Shown: piece after piece, positions 25,350 through 38,498 of the stretch
How positions within the stretch are numbered: position 1 is the stretch's first letter
How the letters are laid out: each line of letters begins with the position of its first letter
DNA from: Isoperla grammatica
Taxonomy: Eukaryota > Arthropoda > Insecta > Plecoptera > Perlodidae
Length of the DNA: 64,000 nucleotides
Reading direction: 5' to 3'
NCBI GenBank assembly: GCA_945910005.1
Contig: OX246739.1
Location: 9,460,292-9,524,291, forward strand
Translations under genes and position numbers: made by a program
The notes under the pieces: generated by a model
The model's input: only the letters and a program-made list of their open reading frames with translations
The model's database searches: none
Told to the model about the DNA's origin: nothing

Positions 25350-26583
25350 CAGAATCTTATCTAGGTGCTCAAGTGAAAGAACACTTATATTAAATAAAAT
25401 ATGCAGATCAGCATTTAGAACATTTTAAGAAGTGTTTTTTAGGTAAACTATCAACTGGCATCATATGTATACTATCTCTTGTACAGGCTGTCAGTATTGA
25501 ATATTTGTGACATTTTAGCTCATGTTTTTTAACAGGGGGCTGTTATTTTGTAGTCTTCTCTAAGAACACACCAATTTGATGATGCTATTTTATTAATTTT
25601 GAAATACTGTCCACAGTTCAGTATAACGGCTCTCATAATACATAAAAGAGTTAGGAATGTTTTTTGCAATGGTGAATTAGGCAGAAGTTTATCATGTTTG
25701 TACATTATATTATTTCAATACTTGTTATAAAAATGTTTTCTTAAATGATATTGATAACAAGTTGTTAAACCTTATTACTTCTCTCACAACCAAACCATTA
25801 CCAGACATTCCTCTAGAGCTCTCAATAGCTGGAAGATTTTGTATGTACCCTCATCTTGCACACGCATTAGGGGCCTACTGGAATTTTGATTTGTTCTCGG
25901 AAGGACAAGGACAGACAAGACAAGAGAAGAAGATGAAAGGAGGGGGGCATGGGTGGAAACACCACTAGTACGTATGGACCTAAGTTACAACTAATTCGTA
26001 CAGTACCGTTTTCAGAACACTCTTGTACTTGTGTCCAAAGAGACTCATTGAAATGGTATATTTGTAACAGTTGGTAATTTGGGGGAAAAATTGTGCCAGT
26101 ATTCTGTCAACTGATGGGGGGAGGGGGTGCAGTAGCCAGTCTGCTCTCGATGAAACGTAGCCGCATGAGCTGGCGCAGACTCACTTCCAGACAGTCAGCA
26201 GACTTTATTACATCAACAGATAGCTGGCTAAATACGACCGGGTATAACACGGGTACAAAAATGTATGTTTGTACATCATACCCACATTCAATCAATATTT
26301 GTATGTCAGAAAGCTGTTTTCTGGGTATTTCATGCAGATCTAGGTTTGAAATACGCGCGTTAAAAATTGGTCTTCACTGCACACGTGATACATCGGTGTG
26401 GTTGTGCTGCTACCTATCGTCAATCTTCTGGTAACATTTTAAATTGAGGAACAACAGCGACATCACCTAAGAGCATTACGGAAACATAGAACAACGTAGA
26501 AAATAACATCGTACACTGTGTCGTCATTTGTCAACACATATCGTGCTTTCAGCCAGTCATTACTCATTATATTTCGTTAAAAA
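25350..26583. other. 3' flank of the Jiraiya-like gene and ubiquilin promoter region
   Basis: Begins with the 3' UTR of the upstream gene (AATAAA at 25,393-25,398). The rest shows no supportable exon. Ubiquilin starts at 26,584, so its promoter must lie in the right part; no TATA box or other unambiguous element was recognised. Confidence 0.5.
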
Positions 26584-29500
26584 ATGGCAGAGGGGCAGGA
26601 AACATCTAAAACTATAAGTTTAACAGTTAAAACTCCGAAAGAAAAGCAAGTTATTGAAGTGGAGGAAAATGCTGCTATTAAAGACGTAAGTAGAGTTTGG
26701 TTATGGCCTAGGCTACAGCTAGGCCTAGGCCTAGCCTAGGCTATGCTTATCCTTGCCTAAGACGTCAGGCATTTGCCGGAACGCGATTTTAGACCTAATG
26801 CTGGCTGCCTAGAGAGACCCTAGTTTTACTCAAAAGCAAGGGTCTGGGTAAGCTTTTTAGGCCAGAACACCATAATGGGTCCAAACCTAGAATAATTCAT
26901 GCATAGGTGTAAGCTGCCAACTTAATTTTAGCATGGCTGGTAGGCCTAGGCTAGGCCTACCTGCTCTCTAGCCTAGGCCTAGCGTAGGCCTAGGCCCTAT
27001 CATATGGTTCGGTATATTGTAGGTAGGCCTAGCCCTAATGTATATGTGGCCTAGGCCGTATGTCATGCCTAGGGCCTAGGCCTAGGCTAGAGTCATAACA
27101 TTAACAATATCATTGTTTTTCAGTTCAAAGATTTAGTTGCCAAAAAATTCAATGCAGAACCAGAACAGTTGTGTCTTATTTTTGCTGGCAAAATTATGAA
27201 AGATCATGATACTCTTTCAACTCATAACATCAAAGATGGTATGACAGTCCATCTAGTTGTGAAGACAACTCCTCGAGCTAGTGAACAAACAGGCACTGCA
27301 AATCAACCTCGACCTCCTGGTAAGTAGGCCTAGTCAACGACTCCAACATTGAAAATAGACTTATTCTTAATTTTGGAACCTCTAGGTGTTAACTCTTAAG
27401 TAACCCAAAAATAGCTCATTTAATACTTACACTGTTATTCCTAGCCTAGTTAGGCCTAACAAACTAGAACAACAAACAACAAACTGGAGAAATACCATGT
27501 GCATCTTCGACTGTCTCCATAGGCCTAGGGGCCTACAGTGTATTTGTGTTTTACGTCTACATTACACCACAGTTTTGATTAGAAGTAGTATGATGAATGA
27601 TGATGCTTAGATTTAGGCCTACTTAACCTTTAAAAGTTCATCTGTGTCTGAGAGAGTTCAAAAACAAATCAAACATGTTTTAAATTTAACAAAATAGGCA
27701 TAGGCGTACCAACTATGAACCTCTCCTAATTTAATTTGGTATGTTATAGCTGATATTAGTGCAACACCTTTTGGCCTCGGGTCACTTGGTGGGCTCTCAG
27801 GCTTGGGAAGCCTTGGAGTGGGATCTGCAAATTTCATGGAGCTGCAGCAACGAATGCAACGGGAATTGCTTGGAAATCCAGATATGATGCGTGAGATCCT
27901 AGACAACCCTTTGGTGCAGAGTCTTATGAATGATCCCGAAAACATGCGCAACCTCATTACATCCAATCCCCAAATGCAAGAACTAATGGAGGTAAGTGAA
28001 ACAAATGGCTGTTTGGTATACAGAATTTTGTATTGAAAGTCGTAGGCTGATGTAGAGCGTAGCTAGGCCTATTATCATACTTCGTCTGCCTAAGCTGATA
28101 TAGGTAGGCCTATATAACAAAACTTCTCGTCTCATTACGTCTTCATAAAATTTTCAAATTCACTTGGCCTATGCAATTTACATGAACTTATAACACAAAG
28201 ATGACCATCAAGCACAAAGTAATTTACGTTAAAGAAAAGGTAAATTGCACAAGTAAGTTTTTACTTTATTCTAAGATATGCAGATATTTGAAAGCAAGCG
28301 GAGTCCAAAAGATCCTCAACGAAGGAGAGGCAGTTTAATGGTGGCCTATTAATTGTGTGCGGTTTAACATACGATCAGAGGTTCTTGGTTTGTGTTTTCA
28401 AACTTCAGTCCTGACCTCAAATCTCCACCTATCAAATGCTTCTTAGATGCGACAGCAATAGAATTGCACTGAGGGCCGCAACAATAGCGTTTATTAAACG
28501 TATATTTTGTTACTATGTTATAGAGAAACCCAGAGATCAGTCATATGTTAAATAATCCCGATCTTCTACGTCAAACTATGGAGTTGGCCCGTAACCCATC
28601 CATGATGCAAGAATTGATGAGAAATCATGACCGAGCTATGTCTAATCTTGAATCCATTCCAGGTAAGTTTGCCCACGTACATCTGGAAAACGTACTCTAA
28701 ACTCTTAAGCAACCCTACTAAATGTTATAAAAAACCTAGTAGTTGGACTATACACTGTTCCTTGTCAAGATCAAAGAATTAAAACGCAATATTTCGAGCC
28801 CTAATCAGAGCTCTTCAATGGGCGAAATCGTCCTACTAAATGTGTTTAAACGTGATTCGTTCTCCAACTCATAATCAAATGTGTGTCATTACTCATTCGT
28901 AACATTGTGCCTACCTAAAGTGGGTCAGTCAACATAGCTCGGCATCGTCTGGCTGGAAGTAAGGTGAACACGCTTGTCTGTGCAACAGGTGGCTACAACG
29001 TGTTGCAACGCATGTACCGCGACATCCAGGAGCCGATGCTGAACGCGGCCGCGGACACGTTTGGCCGCAACCCGTTTGCCGCGCTGGTCGACAGCAACGC
29101 GGACCCGAGCGTGTCTCAGCAGGGCCAGGAGAACCGCGACCCGCTGCCCAACCCGTGGTCGGCCGCGGCCGGCGAGACTGGGGGCGGAGCCAACACGGAG
29201 GGCGGAGCCCCCCGGCCGGCCAGCGCACGCGGGGCGTCGGGCCTGCTCAACTCGCCCGGCATGCAGAGCCTCATGCAGCAGATGACGGAGAACCCCCAGC
29301 TGGTGCAGAACATGCTCGCCGCGCCCTACACGCAGTCGATGCTGCAGTCGTTCACCGCCGACCCGGACATGGCCGCGCGGGTCATCAACACGAACCCGTT
29401 GTTCGTCGACAATCCCGCGCTACAGGAGCAGATCCGACTGATGATACCCAACTTTGTGCAGCAGCTTCAGAACCCGGAGGTGCACAACCTCATGTCCAAC

Positions 29501-32500
29501 CCCCAGGCCCTCGGAGCCCTCATGCAGATACAGCAGGGGGTCGAGCAACTGCGAACCGCCGCCCCAGGATTAGTGAATAGGTATGTAACCAATGAATCGA
29601 TTGATCTAAAAAAATGTGTCGCCGATTGTTATTCTTTTCTTATATTGTTACAAACTAATACCTTCTCCATTTTTAAAAGAACAAACTTGAAGTTTTAGAA
29701 GGTTACAAAAACTTTCCTTGAAGTCTTCTTATCATGTGCCCACATTTGGCTTGTCATGCCATCATTCTAGATCTGTTCAAGTGTGATGTAATCTTTGGTG
29801 ATCAAATCGGCAAGTGAAACAACTAATACCCAGGTTTTGTGCATTTTAGATTGAATTAATGTCTTAACTATGCAAAAGTGGTACTAGTTGAAATTGGGAA
29901 ATGGAAAATGCATTTAGTTCGTACAAATGGAAACGGAAGAAGAAGAGCAGTTTTCATCGTAACGTCATTTTGGATCCAACTGTTGTGTTTTTAAAAAGAA
30001 AACATGGGGTCCACATTTTATATTTGTATATTGTATATATAGGCCTATAGTTAAATGTGTTGTTGGGTACAGACGTTTAAACGTTTAATTATCTCACACC
30101 TGCTACTTTTTGTACATCTACTTAGTTTTAACATTTAAAAGTAGGTGAGTCTAACAGAGTTAATATGTGTATTGTGTAGCATATATTGTTTATGTTTACC
30201 GATTTCATCTTTTCACAACAGTATGGGTTTGGGTCCTGTGCCCTCGTTTGGGGGGGTGGCATCGCCCGCTGCACCAACCCCCACGCCTCCTGCCTCGACA
30301 GAGCCGGGTGCCGTGCCGCCTACACCCCCCACAAACCCAACCAGTCCGCCAGCACCCGCAGGACCCCAAACCAATGCCCAGCAAGACATCTTCTCACAGT
30401 TCATGGCCAGAATGGTAAGGAGACTCATCCTTTACACTTCAATTGTTCAAAAAGAGTAACGCACTAGGAATACGTGAGCTTGCAGTTGCCAAAAGATTAC
30501 AGCAAGCACTAGACAGTGCCAACGTTGCTTGGGATAAATTAAAGTACTAATCCAAAGCGTAACTGATAAGGTAACTAGTAAGTTACTCTAGGCCTATCAA
30601 ATTTATGTGATAATGTTGTTGCAAAATATAAACCATTATTTTCCAAGCAAAAAATAACAGAAACAGTAGGCCTATAAAAATGTGCAGAACTTGTAAGTTT
30701 TAAATTATTTGGTTAGTACATAATGACTTACCTGAGTAAAGATGGTCGAATATTCAAATTGTTTAACAGTTTAAAAAAATTATTTGATTTGAAACTTGAT
30801 ACTAACCTAGGCTAACTATCTGAAAACTAAAAGATTTGAAAAATCCCTGCTATTTTTAGTCTCATAGTTGGCTTCACTGGCTACTTGTTCAAATCAACTT
30901 TCAATGCTAAGTTAGGCTATAATAATACAAGTTATTAAATTAAAAAAGAGCCAAATAATTTCCACTTTCGTACTATGGGCCAGGGTTGCTGCCGAAATTA
31001 TTTTAAATCTTGAGGTAAAATATCCGCGAAATCCGAATAAGTACAAACATTACAAAACGTAAAATTTGTCGATGTCCGTAGGCCTAAAGAAACGGAAAAA
31101 TCATTTTTTATGTGTTGACATAATCTATTAAAAATGTATTTTCACAATATTGTACGAAAATTACCTTTTACTGCTTCCACTTAATACTACTGCAGTATAT
31201 TGAAAACAAAAATGTAGACCTTCGCAATATTATGTTGATCATGTATTGCTTCAGGTGACGAGCATGTCTGGACAAACGGGAGCGGCCAACCAGGCACCTG
31301 AAGAAAGATACCATGCTCAGCTGGAACAATTGACTGCTATGGGTTTCGCTAACCGTGATGCCAACCTTCAAGGTAAAAACTAAAATCCAATTTCGATTTT
31401 ATAATACAATAGTTCAGTCTCATGTATGAGCTCCCACCTCCCAGCGATAAAAAAAATTCATAGTCCTATCAAACTACTGCTATTACTAATTTAGTAATTA
31501 TTAATAATAGACCAATTGCGGGCATAAGAGAAGAAGAAGAAGAAGATATCTTGTGAAGTTTGTGTATATTACAAATAATATGCTAATTTAAGATAAGTGT
31601 GCTGAAGGGGTTCTACATTCAAGGTTGTACGGGATGGCTGATGAGCCAGACAAAGAGATCAGAAGGTTTTTTGTGGAAGGTTTTCAAGTGATTTTATCAT
31701 CTGGATTCTGGACCGTGTCTGCTCAGAGTGAGCGTTAGGTGGAGGGGGTGAGGAGAAGTAGTTAGCTTAAAATGTTGTTGCTGATGCGATCTACTGAAGG
31801 AATGAGAAAAACAAACACACATAATGCTTTATAGCCTACTAGGCCTATAGTTATGTACCTATTTATTTCCATATCAAGAAGCACAGTTGACAGCATTTAA
31901 TATTTACCCTATTTGATCCATGCCATATATTTACCATGTTATCTTTTGGTTGGTATACGTAACCCAATATACGATGAAGATTGAGCATCGCTACTGGTTC
32001 GCTATAAATTACATTCTGGCTTCGTAATGCATATTGGTATTACAATACGTTCCACTGACAACTGTGCTGCTCGATATGGACAAAATTGAGACGAATTCCG
32101 AATTGCACATCCGACAATTGTATGTAGGTCTAGATAGGGAGGAATTATTATGAAACTCTTTGAAATGATTTAGGCCTTAGCCAGATTGATCTTTATTTTA
32201 TTTAAATACAAGTATAAAAAATTAGTTTATATGTACGTATTGATAATTTTCTAAATAATTAAAATTAAATACAGACCCATAGTAGCCTATGTATTAGTTA
32301 CAGGCTGGTATATTAGCAGTGACATCGGGTACCCGGTTCCCAGTACCCACAATCGAAATTACTCGTTTTTAGGATCCGGGTATCCAAGTATCGTAATACT
32401 CACGTCGAGTTGAGTACCAGTACTCAACTAGACTTTTTGAGTACTCGCACATCCCTATCGATATCGCATCGAAGAACCTTAATTTTACTACCCAATGTCG

Positions 32501-33067
32501 TCCCTAGCATATGGAGCACTTCAAGGATGGGAATCAATGTCAAAGAAACCAAACGTTGTTTAAATTAATCAAATATCCGAGTCGCTATAAAACTCAAATT
32601 TTGTTTTGTGAACGCACCCACCTCTTCAAACATGAATGAAAACTAGGCTAACATGCGTTTTTATTGCTCAAGTATAGACGCTGGGTGCGATTAGACCATA
32701 GATGTGGGTTGAAAAAAGTTTTTACCGAATTCTTAAGTAGGTCTAGAGCCTAAATATCCATGTCAAAAATCAGCACCAACATCAAATAATAATCAATTAA
32801 TCGATATCAGTGCCCATCCTTAAAGTGCTTAATTTGATACGTAGGGTATGTTAGAATAATTAGTAATAGTAGGCCCTACCTAGGCCTACTGTTCACACAC
32901 TTTGGATAGTCTATCCATACAAGCACACTTCAATTATTCCTAGTTATAGCACTTGGTGAGATTCCTAATAGTGGTCTTTTTATGTTTCAGCTTTAGTTGC
33001 AACCTTTGGTGACATAAATGCAGCTGTGGAAAGGTTACTGCAAAGTAGGCAAATGTCACAAAGCTAA
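26584..33067 (+). CDS. UBQLN: Ubiquilin (UBL-STI1-UBA proteasome shuttle factor)
   Basis: Eight coding exons: 26,584-26,685, 27,124-27,319, 27,750-27,991, 28,524-28,662, 28,989-29,580, 30,222-30,414, 31,255-31,372 and 32,991-33,067. All boundaries are GT/AG with matching phases, giving 552 aa (human paralogues are about 590-600). Residues ~10-85 form a ubiquitin-like domain ([20 protein letters not shown]). Met- and Asn-rich STI1-type repeats follow ([49 protein letters not shown]). A Pro/Thr-rich linker and a C-terminal UBA domain ([32 protein letters not shown]) complete the family architecture. Ubiquilins carry ubiquitylated or misfolded clients to the proteasome and chaperone membrane proteins in the cytosol. 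Exon 5 (592 bp) is markedly GC-rich against its AT-rich surroundings. The start has AAAATGG context and no better upstream ATG. Confidence 0.97.
26701..27118. repeat. TAGGCCTA palindrome cluster in ubiquilin intron 1
   Basis: The intron is studded with overlapping copies of TAGGCCTAGG and its fragments. The motif also occurs more thinly in other introns and intergenic stretches here, for example 61,910-62,015 in SMN intron 1. It is a short self-complementary motif without coding potential. Confidence 0.8.
28731..28814 (+). repeat. 84-bp interspersed repeat, copy 1
   Basis: Nearly identical to 58,752-58,837 in the same orientation: CCTAGTAGTTGGACTATACA, CTGTTCCTTGTCAAGATCAA, then CAATATTTCGAGCCCTAATC and AGAGCTCT. 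The only other copy seen is 30 kb away, between the KLHL10-like and SMN genes. Element type is unknown; no terminal repeats recognised. Confidence 0.8.
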
Positions 33068-35739
33068 CGCAATTATATTAGAAAACAACATGAAATGTAC
33101 CATCGAGTTGGCAGGCAATCAGCAAATGCATCTGTATAAATGATATAGATGGCAAGGATCAAAATTAAATGACCTACACCTCAGCTATACAATGTATTAA
33201 TTGTTTTCTCCGATGTCTGATTTACATATTCAGTGGGGGTTGTTTTTTTTAATGTTTTATGTGTCAGAAACATTTACTGGTTAGTTTCAAAATTCAATGT
33301 GCTACTGTAACAAGTAAAATATTAACTGTTGTATATTTATGTATATCTGAAGAGCAACTACACTGGCTAGCACTTCTAAGTTATACAGTACGTACTACGT
33401 AGTAGCATACCATATTATTAGAGATACTGAAAAATAGCAATACAAATATGTTTTTAGCATCCATGAGTTGAAATAATAATAGCATACATTTTTGTTTGCA
33501 AGAATGCCAATGTTTTGATTCATTGATTCTACAAACAATGTACAATACAATACACTATGTTGCAAGGATTGAATCGCATAACAATATAATGCCGATAATG
33601 AAATCCCCTCCCACCAATGTAATTTGAGTGCCAGAGTTGACTTCCATAAGAAATACATACTATATGTGAAAGGTGACATCGAGAGAGCAAGGTCGGCAAA
33701 AAATCTGCTCCATGATTGACATTCCGACTAACAAGTTTTTATATAAACTATCAAATGTATTTTGCACTTTGATTTGAGCCACATGCATAGGCAAAATAAG
33801 TCACGTCACATCAGCTATGCTTTTAAAGCCTAAAATCTTCGGAAACAGCTGAAAATTGCTACAATTGCCAAAAAGTATGTCAATTTTCATTGATACTGTA
33901 AACACACATACTTTTCAAGGTAGGTGTTACAGAGTATTTAGTGAAATTTCAATAGGCCTATATAATATACACAGTTAATAACTGCTATCAATATCATACT
34001 TTACAAAAATTAAAGCACTTATAAATCAAAAGTAAAAAACTTGATAGCTTCCACTTTCCAGTATAAAAAAGTTACTTTTTTTACCATGCATAGGCACAAT
34101 CCTATTGCATTTGCGATTTTTCTGTATCTCTTGTGTTGTGTTTTCCACAATTGAGTATGACCTTGGGTTAGGCTTTTGAATAATTATAGGAATATGTTAC
34201 TTTACTAAATGTCAGACCAGGGCCCATATGGAGATATAAACCTGTAACAAACTACTCTGTATTGTTCATACGTATTTAGTGTCAACATGCATATTATGTA
34301 GTAAGAATGCAGAAGTTGATGCTGCTTATTATAGGAATGCGATTATTACTACTAGTTTTATTTATAAACCAATTGGGATGGATTAAGAAGCCGATTCATT
34401 TTTGTTTTCCAGGAAGAGTCATTAGTATTAAAGTGATTCAACTAATTTTCCAGTGTGAAGCATTGCATAAAGAATGCTTTAAACTTTAGCATGTAACATA
34501 TGAAGACTTTTTAAAAAATTGGTACATTCTGCAGAGAAAAAAATGCCGATGCATGGTATTACATCCATGTTACGAAGGAAGAGTGTGTAGTGATTGCTAA
34601 TTGGTTTATTAAAGTTCCATTGGTCCTGGTAATACTATATGTATACCCTATTTGTTTAAAAAATATACAAATATGATAAACAATAAGAAGTAACATTATT
34701 GATTTTCCTGATAATCACCCAATTACACTATTCCTAATGTGTTGCAAAGTCCCCTGATCAACAGATGAATTTAACAGTTTGTGTGGAGAGTCGACTGCAA
34801 CATTTACCGACATTCATGATGGCATGTCACAGTAATGTAGAAAATATGTTAACTGACTGACAATAACATTACCATGGTACATAGGTATTATATAATGTAA
34901 TTAATGCAATCCTTATCTGGGATCAATTATTTATTGTTAGGTTATGGGTACCGGTAAGTACTGTATTTAATATTTATGCGGATCCCAAAAGGTAAGCGTA
35001 AGGGTGAGCTGCCCTCGCATTGGCCGGCAGTACAAATAACCCAAATGCAGTCTACTGTTTGATCATGTTCAACTGTCAACAATCATAAAAAACAAATATA
35101 AATTCAATAGTTTTGGTCTCGCAGCCTTAAAAACTTTTACCGCATTTACGCGTTTACCAATGGATGCACTAAACTGCACTGAGTGCACCTGTAACGATGA
35201 TCTTTGGGCTTTACGTCTCATATTTTTGCAACAATGCTAATCGAGACGATGGATGAGTGGGTGATGTATAAAGATGAAAAAAATGCCATATGACATCCAT
35301 GCACAATTGCCAGGATTCGAACCTGGAACACGGAGACCGCAGTAGACCAACGCCTAATCGACCACAGCCAACTACGCTGGCACGCCTTTAACAATTAGAT
35401 CAACAACATAATCAATGCATTCAGTGCAGCCTATTGGAAAACAGCATTATGTAAATGGGAAGAGAAATTATGTACAGCCAGATGATCTGGGTTTGATTCA
35501 CAATCAGAGCAAACTTTAGTTACTAAATTCCTATATCTCCATTATATCTATAAATTTAACTGGTCATCAGATAGTGCACCGCCACTAACTTTTATAAATT
35601 GGAATCAAGTCATATACAGTATCTTTAAAGGAACCTTTGATCAGCCTTTTGAACTAGCAACCATATAGAATGGAGTACTCGACTACATTTGACATTGCCA
35701 ATACAAATAGCCCTACCCACCTACATTTTTTTAAATTCT
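33068..35739. other. Convergent intergenic region, ubiquilin 3' UTR and ZIP 3' flank
   Basis: It contains the ubiquilin 3' UTR, of unknown length, and the downstream flank of the minus-strand transporter. A family B SINE lies at 35,225-35,390. No other supportable gene. Confidence 0.5.
35225..35390 (-). repeat. tRNA-derived SINE, family B, copy 2
   Basis: Read on the minus strand it starts with a tRNA-like head: an A-box-like TAGTTGGCTGTGG and a perfect T-arm CCAGG-TTCGAAT-CCTGG. A body with a T-run, CATCTTTATACATCACCCAC and TCATCCATCGTCTCGA follows, matching the body at 4,085-4,260. The bases that would form the acceptor stem do not pair, so it is not a functional tRNA. Confidence 0.6.
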
Positions 35740-36711
35740 TTATTGCATCTTAATAAATACACCTACATTACTGAAGAATTGTGTTGGAGTTAAAGAACTT
35801 TCTGAATCTGGAGGTTCAAGAAATAACACTCCACAAACAACTGAGAATCCGAAAAGAATTGTTAGTAACTTTAACAGCCTATCTCCACCATGATTAAGCT
35901 CATGTGGAAGCACTTCAAAGAATGTAATATACAAGAACGTTCCACAGGCTAAACCCTGTAAAACACCATTTACTATAGAAGAGTCTACACTTTTTCCAAA
36001 CTCTTCCAAACCTATGGCAATACCTATTCCTAGGGGAGATGTCATGCAAAATAATAGATTTGACTTTATTATTGATGCCAAACTAAGCTGACTCTGAACT
36101 AGGTTCAAACCAAGACTAAATGCAATTATAATCTTATGAATAATCACTGCTACAAAGATCTGCAACAACATCGTAACATTTGGTTGAAGTCCAATAGCTA
36201 AACCTTCAAAAAGCGAGTGTAGTGAAAGAGCCACAAGGAGCAAGACGGAACGGAAAGACGAATGCGCATCCGAGTCTTGACTTGGATTATGTTCAGTACT
36301 TGACAACAGGGGGTTATCACTTATTCCTTCCAAGCTGCTTTGATGCCGTAGCCTCTGCCTCTCATCATCCACCTCCTGAGAGGATAACGCATCCTCAACG
36401 GGGACATACACAACTGTTTCTTGTTCCTTACAACTTAAAACTATTTGTTCAAGAATGAGAACTAGAAAAAAGCCCATGGCAACTGTGAACTCCGCAACAG
36501 GAAATGATGTGTTGACGTTAACCATAGCCTAGAAAAAGAAAACAACATACGATATAACAGTAGCCGGAAGCTCATTCTGACAAATAAATATTATTATTTT
36601 ATTATTTTTTTATTTATTTAATGTCTATCCTATTCAGTTATAAAAACTGATTTACAAAGGAGGACCTTAAATTATTATTATATTATTATATTATTATTAT
36701 TATTATAGGCC

Positions 36712-36751
<40 letters not shown>

Positions 36752-37234
36752 ATAATATAGGTCTGCATGCAAATAGAAATAATCCATAACAATAAACTGA
36801 ATAATAATGAACTACTGAGACCGTACGTAGACTGAGTACGTACTGACCAGTCAAGGCTCGGCTCCCGTAGTCACATGAACTTGGAACCTAAAATCTTTTG
36901 CATGCCCCTACCTTATTTAATGTATTGTCAACTTCTGGGAACAGATCAAGTAAACCTGTTGCCATAAATACTCCCCCTGCAAAACAGCTCATCAAGCTTA
37001 TGATACGTGCAAACCTGTAAACAAAACACAGTTCATCCATAAGACATTTGTCTAAGAGCAATAGTTACTAGGCTAGGCCTAGAGGCCAACGCTCGGAAAA
37101 TCTAACCTGGCGCGACGTGCTGGGTCTATTGTGTGCCGCAAAGATGAAACAAGTTTCATGGGCAACATACTAAATATAAACGTAAGACAAAATAGAGTAG
37201 CCAGCACCACCCATTGTGCCGTTAAAATGTCCAT
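35740..37234 (-). CDS. SLC39A1: ZIP-family zinc transporter, ZIP1/2/3 subgroup
   Basis: Three coding exons on the minus strand: 37,107-37,234, 36,912-37,014 and 35,740-36,528. Phases match, giving 339 aa (human ZIP1 has 324). Family landmarks include FAGGVFMATGLLDLFPE in TM2, FTVAMGFFLVLILEQIVLS in TM3, a long variable cytoplasmic loop without an obvious His cluster, HSLFEGLAIGLQ in TM4 and HKIIIAFSLGLNLVQS in TM5. The final part is hydrophobic (TM6-8). ZIP1-3 proteins import zinc into the cytosol, usually across the plasma membrane. The closest resemblance by eye is to ZIP1 (LEQI and KEQ after TM3), but ZIP3 cannot be excluded. The stop codon lies inside an AATAAA (CAATAAAG), so the poly(A) signal overlaps the end of the frame. 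It is divergent from the RIIa/IQ gene, 1.26 kb away. Confidence 0.93.
36670..36750. repeat. ATT microsatellite
   Basis: About 25 ATT units interrupted by TAGGCCTA near 36,706. It lies in the second intron of the zinc transporter gene. Confidence 0.95.
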
Positions 37235-38498
37235 GGTTTCAGCGCAGCAATGCCCACCGGTTATTAAACTGTGCTAGGACTATGCGTAGGTCCTAGCCTA
37301 CTAAAAAAGGCCCAGCTAGGTAAAGTTTCCGCAGTTTTGCCTTTGTATAAAACTTGACCATGGATTTATACTAGCCTTGCCTAGTACAACATGCTTTGAC
37401 AGCAGTCAGTCAGCTGACAGGTGGTCGTGTTGACTATCTGATCACTGCCCTCCATGAATTTACACCGCCTTATGAACGCACATTCCGCGGGAGAAATAAA
37501 ATGAAAAATGGCACAAATCATTCGGCCACTTCTCGAGACCATAGATAAGATAAGATAAGATAAGATAAGATTTTTATTCACCATCAGACCTGTACATGGT
37601 ACAAATATTGGTTTCGTCAGAGAGATAGATAGGTACAAAGGATAGGTACTTCCTATCTAGCTCTATGCCGAGACATTTGAAAACGACAAAAATCAAACAT
37701 TTTACAGGGTAAAAATTACTATTTTGTATACAAAATTTAAGACACGGTAAAACAATGAAGTTCAGAAATGTGACACAGTAAAATTATCTTTTAAAAACAC
37801 CTCACTAGCGATGTCATTGGTCAAATCAAGGTCAAATCGTAGTCAAACAAATGATCAAATCACAATCGAGAAATCAAAAACATCCATTTACTTCATACAC
37901 TACGAAGTCCATAAAAAGTTTTAGAGAACAGTCAGCCAACCAAAACCTTTTGCATGTTACTAGTGTTGGTCCATCCTACTCGTATGACACCCCTGTCATT
38001 CGGGGATAGTGGTCCAACAGTAGAGTTGAAAGACCACGGTCTATGACCATGCCCATATGATTGGAGAAGGAAACGAAAATAGAGCCGAGTCGATAAAGAT
38101 TTTCTCTCCCGTATAAAACTCGAGTGATCGCGGCCATAGAAATACAATACTGTAAAAGTCCGTAAATCCCCTGTCGGGGGCTCGTCGATCTCCCAAAGGT
38201 TTACCGAACCTCCACCAGGGCATTGACGGACCTTGCATGGTAGCGGCGTCCTTCAAGAAGGCGGTGAATGTTGTTTTATTGTTGCATTGGCATGTTGTTT
38301 TCACCAGTCAAACATTAATTTTACAGACATATTTCATCCCTTGATCTCTTGATCATGGGCGCCAAATTCTAGTATCTGAAACATGCATTCAGTCGAGAGT
38401 GTATCCCACAAACAACAAGCTGTACAGTGAACATACTAATTGCTATTTTTTTTAACTCACTTTCTATCGGCAACTCCATTTTCTGATCCGCAACCACA
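37235..38498. other. Shared head-to-head promoter interval
   Basis: It separates the divergent starts of the ZIP transporter (37,234, minus) and the RIIa/IQ gene (38,499, plus), so it must contain both promoters. A GATAA pentamer repeat lies at 37,542-37,571. Two overlapping minus-strand open frames at 37,932-38,304 are fairly GC-rich but do not resemble a known family and lack splice context. No TATA box or clean X-box recognised. Confidence 0.5.

Noticed and set aside
28929..29580. Overlapping frames on both strands in ubiquilin exon 5
   Set aside because: The exon is GC-rich, so stops are rare in all frames; the ubiquilin frame accounts for the sequence.
35296..35385. tRNA gene on the minus strand
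   Set aside because: The T-arm is perfect but acceptor-stem bases do not pair and a SINE body follows, so it is called a SINE head.
37932..38304. Two overlapping minus-strand frames in the head-to-head promoter interval
   Set aside because: No family resemblance, no splice sites and two different frames; perhaps a decayed repeat, but not supportable as a gene.
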